A stretch of DNA of 44,793 nt from CAZKNF01 sp964554105 (GTDB lineage Bacteria; Bacteroidota; Rhodothermia; Rhodothermales; VXPQ01): the NCBI GenBank assembly GCA_964554105.1, contig CAZKNF010000025.1, positions 1 through 44,793 of the forward strand, in the 5' to 3' direction. A model generated the notes under the pieces. It was not told where the DNA came from and made no database searches. It worked only from the letters and a program-made list of their open reading frames with translations. This document shows, piece after piece, positions 44,101-44,793 of this stretch (within the stretch, counting starts at the first letter, position 1; each line of letters opens with the position of its first letter). The position numbers and the translations under genes were made by a program.

Positions 44101-44793
44101 AGTCGGCATTGTCGGGGATCGCTCCGCCGGACGTAATGGCCAGCATGCGCGAGCCCCGCCTCCCCCGAAGCCGCCGGTTCACGGCATCGTAATGAATTCG
44201 TGCGCCTCGTCGACCTCGGCTCGTAGCGAATCCCGTCGACGCCATCTGCACGATCTCATCGAACGTCTGCCGCTCGAGATCTCGGTACGGATGTGCCTTC
44301 CGAAACATGGCAAAAAGCTCGTCCTCCTGCCAATCCTCGCACGCCGATTCAGCGATGATTTGCTGGGCGAGAATATCGAGCGGCGCCTCGAGCACCTCGA
44401 TACAATCGAGCTCGCCGCGCCGCACCATCCACAGGAGCGCCGCACATTCGAGCAGCTCGTTCCGCGTCATGGGAAAGAGACGTCCTTTCGGTGTGCCGTA
44501 CACCGTGTGTCCGGAGCGTCCGACGCGTTGAAGAAACGCCGAAATGCGCCTTGGAAAACCCATTTGACATACCAAGTCGACATGTCCTATGTCGATCCCA
44601 AGTTCGAGTGAGGCGGTCGCAACGAGTGCTTTGAGCCGTCCGCTCTTCAACCTTCGTTCGGCATCGAGCCGCCGCTCCTTGGACATGCTGCCGTGATGCG
44701 CGGTGATTGCCTCCTCGCCGAGCCGCTCGGTCAGCCGATGGACCGTCCGCTCGGCCTCGCGCCGGGTATTAACGAAGACGAGCGTCGTCTTAT
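41174..44793 (-). CDS. Lhr-type ATP-dependent DNA helicase, 5' end outside window
   Basis: The frame is open from the right edge (44793) through ATG 44686, so the gene is cut by the window; 1205 C-terminal residues are present. The visible start is already inside helicase domain 2: TTLVFVNTRREAERTVHRL (motif IV), ATASLELGIDIG (motif V) and QRVGRSGH (motif VI). Then come the winged helix and the large Lhr-specific region (GTVDEDFAVESMPGDIFQLG, LILHAPFGSRVNRAWGLALRKRF, RLQGILGRILDGDI). The last 600 residues resemble the C-terminal extension of long Lhr proteins. Such helicases translocate 3'-5' on single-stranded DNA and are induced by DNA damage in some bacteria. The Walker A and DEAH motifs lie outside the window. 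A Pro- and Glu-rich segment near 43750-43850 is a likely linker. Confidence 0.94.
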   Translation of the reverse strand, partial: KTTLVFVNTRREAERTVHRLTERLGEEAITAHHGSMSKERRLDAERRLKSGRLKALVATASLELGIDIGHVDLVCQMGFPRRISAFLQRVGRSGHTVYGTPKGRLFPMTRNELLECAALLWMVRRGELDCIEVLEAPLDILAQQIIAESACEDWQEDELFAMFRKAHPYRDLERQTFDEIVQMASTGFATSRGRRGARIHYDAVNRRLRGRRGSRMLAITSGGAIPDNADYRVVLEPENIFIGTVDEDFAVESMPGDIFQLGSSSWRIQRVETGAVRVEDAHGEPPTIPFWFGEAPSRSTELSKAVSDLRREVESRLNRADDLPDVQSEGATRAADDAESLPSKRQDADDPPRDRSPAIQWLIENAQISEVAANDLVGYVAETKRLLGAVPTQDTLVLERFFDDAGGMQLILHAPFGSRVNRAWGLALRKRFCRQFNFELQAAATDEGVLLSLGPQHSFPLEEVFRYLNPDTVRDVLIQAVLDAPMFQTHWRWNASLSLALLRFSGGRKVAPQIQRMQSEDLLVSVFPDAAACLENIEGEREVPDHPLVRQTIHDCLTEVMDLPRLQGILGRILDGDIRLVARDTLEPSPFAHELLTARPYAFLDDAPLEERRASAVYTRRALDPSAAGEMGMLSGDAIRLVREEAWPVVENPDELHDALLTFGFLLDAEVMASDWMTHLGGLIDDGRAVQVVSDGAAARYVAVERLYEARLVWPDAEVRPELTVPVEIKPPDSSEDARAEMVRSRMALAGPITPARLAEEFAAADAEIDGILLRLEAEGGILRGRFTPDTISGESAKLEWCDRRLLARMHRYTLDKLRAEIQPVSAADYMRFLLRWQHVESAHRMRGEEGLAAVLEQLEGIELPGAAWETDVLSVRCEAYTPDQLDSLCTSGRVMWGRLSAPTGEGNGLRSTGPLRSSPIAIWRRDREDFWIDHDEVDATALTTNARKVYDVLSRRGASFYQEIISTSGLLPTQVEEGLGELVAYGAVTSDSFSGLRALLTPVDKRPTASSRPRKRGKTAPYGVHMAGRWSLLRSAEEESDPIDGDEAAEAWARLLLRRYGVVVRRVLARETFAPSWRELVRAFWRLEARGEIRGGRFVSGIAGEQFALPEAVGAIRSVRKAPKDDSIIFLSAADPLNLTGILTPGGRIPAVTSNRIGYRNGVPVVALEAGDVRSLENGDEVGHEIRTALQRRSVPPELTVFVK

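Noticed and set aside
1..44793. tRNA genes, CRISPR arrays, transposases, prophage or toxin-antitoxin genes
   Set aside because: None was seen on either strand; the coding content is housekeeping and lineage-typical throughout.

Overview
The window looks like a chromosomal stretch of a Bacteroidota/Rhodothermota bacterium (Rhodothermales or a close relative). The basis is the set of lineage-typical families (DUF4837 and DUF4296 lipoproteins, DUF4293 membrane protein, Bacteroidota-style long ExbD, VC_2705-type symporter with DUF4212), the moderately high GC content, and mostly weak Shine-Dalgarno sequences. Two runs of exactly 100 N (12798-12897 and 22474-22573) are scaffold gaps, so this is a draft assembly. 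I see no tRNA, rRNA, CRISPR array, insertion sequence or prophage. Assignments come from reading motifs by eye, not from database searches.

Layout. 1-87: tail of an unidentified + strand gene. 183-3650 (-): transketolase and a VKOR-DsbA fusion. 3892-4923 (+): MscS-type channel. 5055-13801 (+): a complete tryptophan operon, trpL(leader)-trpE-unknown-trpS-trpG-trpD-trpC-trpF-trpB-[gap]-trpA. 13999-16616 (+): DUF4837 lipoprotein, hisG, DUF4296 lipoprotein. 16683-18644 (-): recQ. 18775-19815 (+): family 2 glycosyltransferase. 19832-22279 (-): EamA transporter, DUF4293 protein, NAD-type isocitrate dehydrogenase. 22443-24487 (-): exbB, small membrane protein, exbD, exbD (interrupted by gap), closed by an intrinsic terminator. 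24749-26431 (-): S41 protease. 26607-31337 (+): PolX/PHP protein, penicillin-acylase-like protein, BadF/BadG-type kinase. 31361-44793 (-): symporter, DUF4212 subunit, two Tat-exported TIM-barrel proteins, acetyl-CoA synthetase, cNMP/CBS/DUF294 protein, PabB-PabC fusion, and an Lhr-type helicase that runs off the window.

The most striking feature is upstream of trpE. A 31-residue leader ORF (5055-5150) carries two adjacent Trp codons plus a third, and is followed by an 11-bp hairpin with six T (5186-5216). The heptamer CAGTGGG of the terminator 3' arm is repeated exactly inside the leader ORF, so the two copies can compete for the terminator 5' arm. Arms at the beginning and end of the leader ORF can also pair around the Trp codons. 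This is the anatomy of ribosome-mediated attenuation, here placed over an operon that also holds tryptophanyl-tRNA synthetase and an unrecognised helical protein.

Other points of interest are enzyme homologues whose canonical catalytic residues look replaced: a PolX without its polymerase aspartates, a penicillin-acylase homologue without the NDPH motif, a DUF294 protein with an altered nucleotidyltransferase motif, and TrpA with Glu at position 60. The acetate-type cluster is also unusual because two exported sugar-isomerase-like proteins lie between acetyl-CoA synthetase and the symporter.
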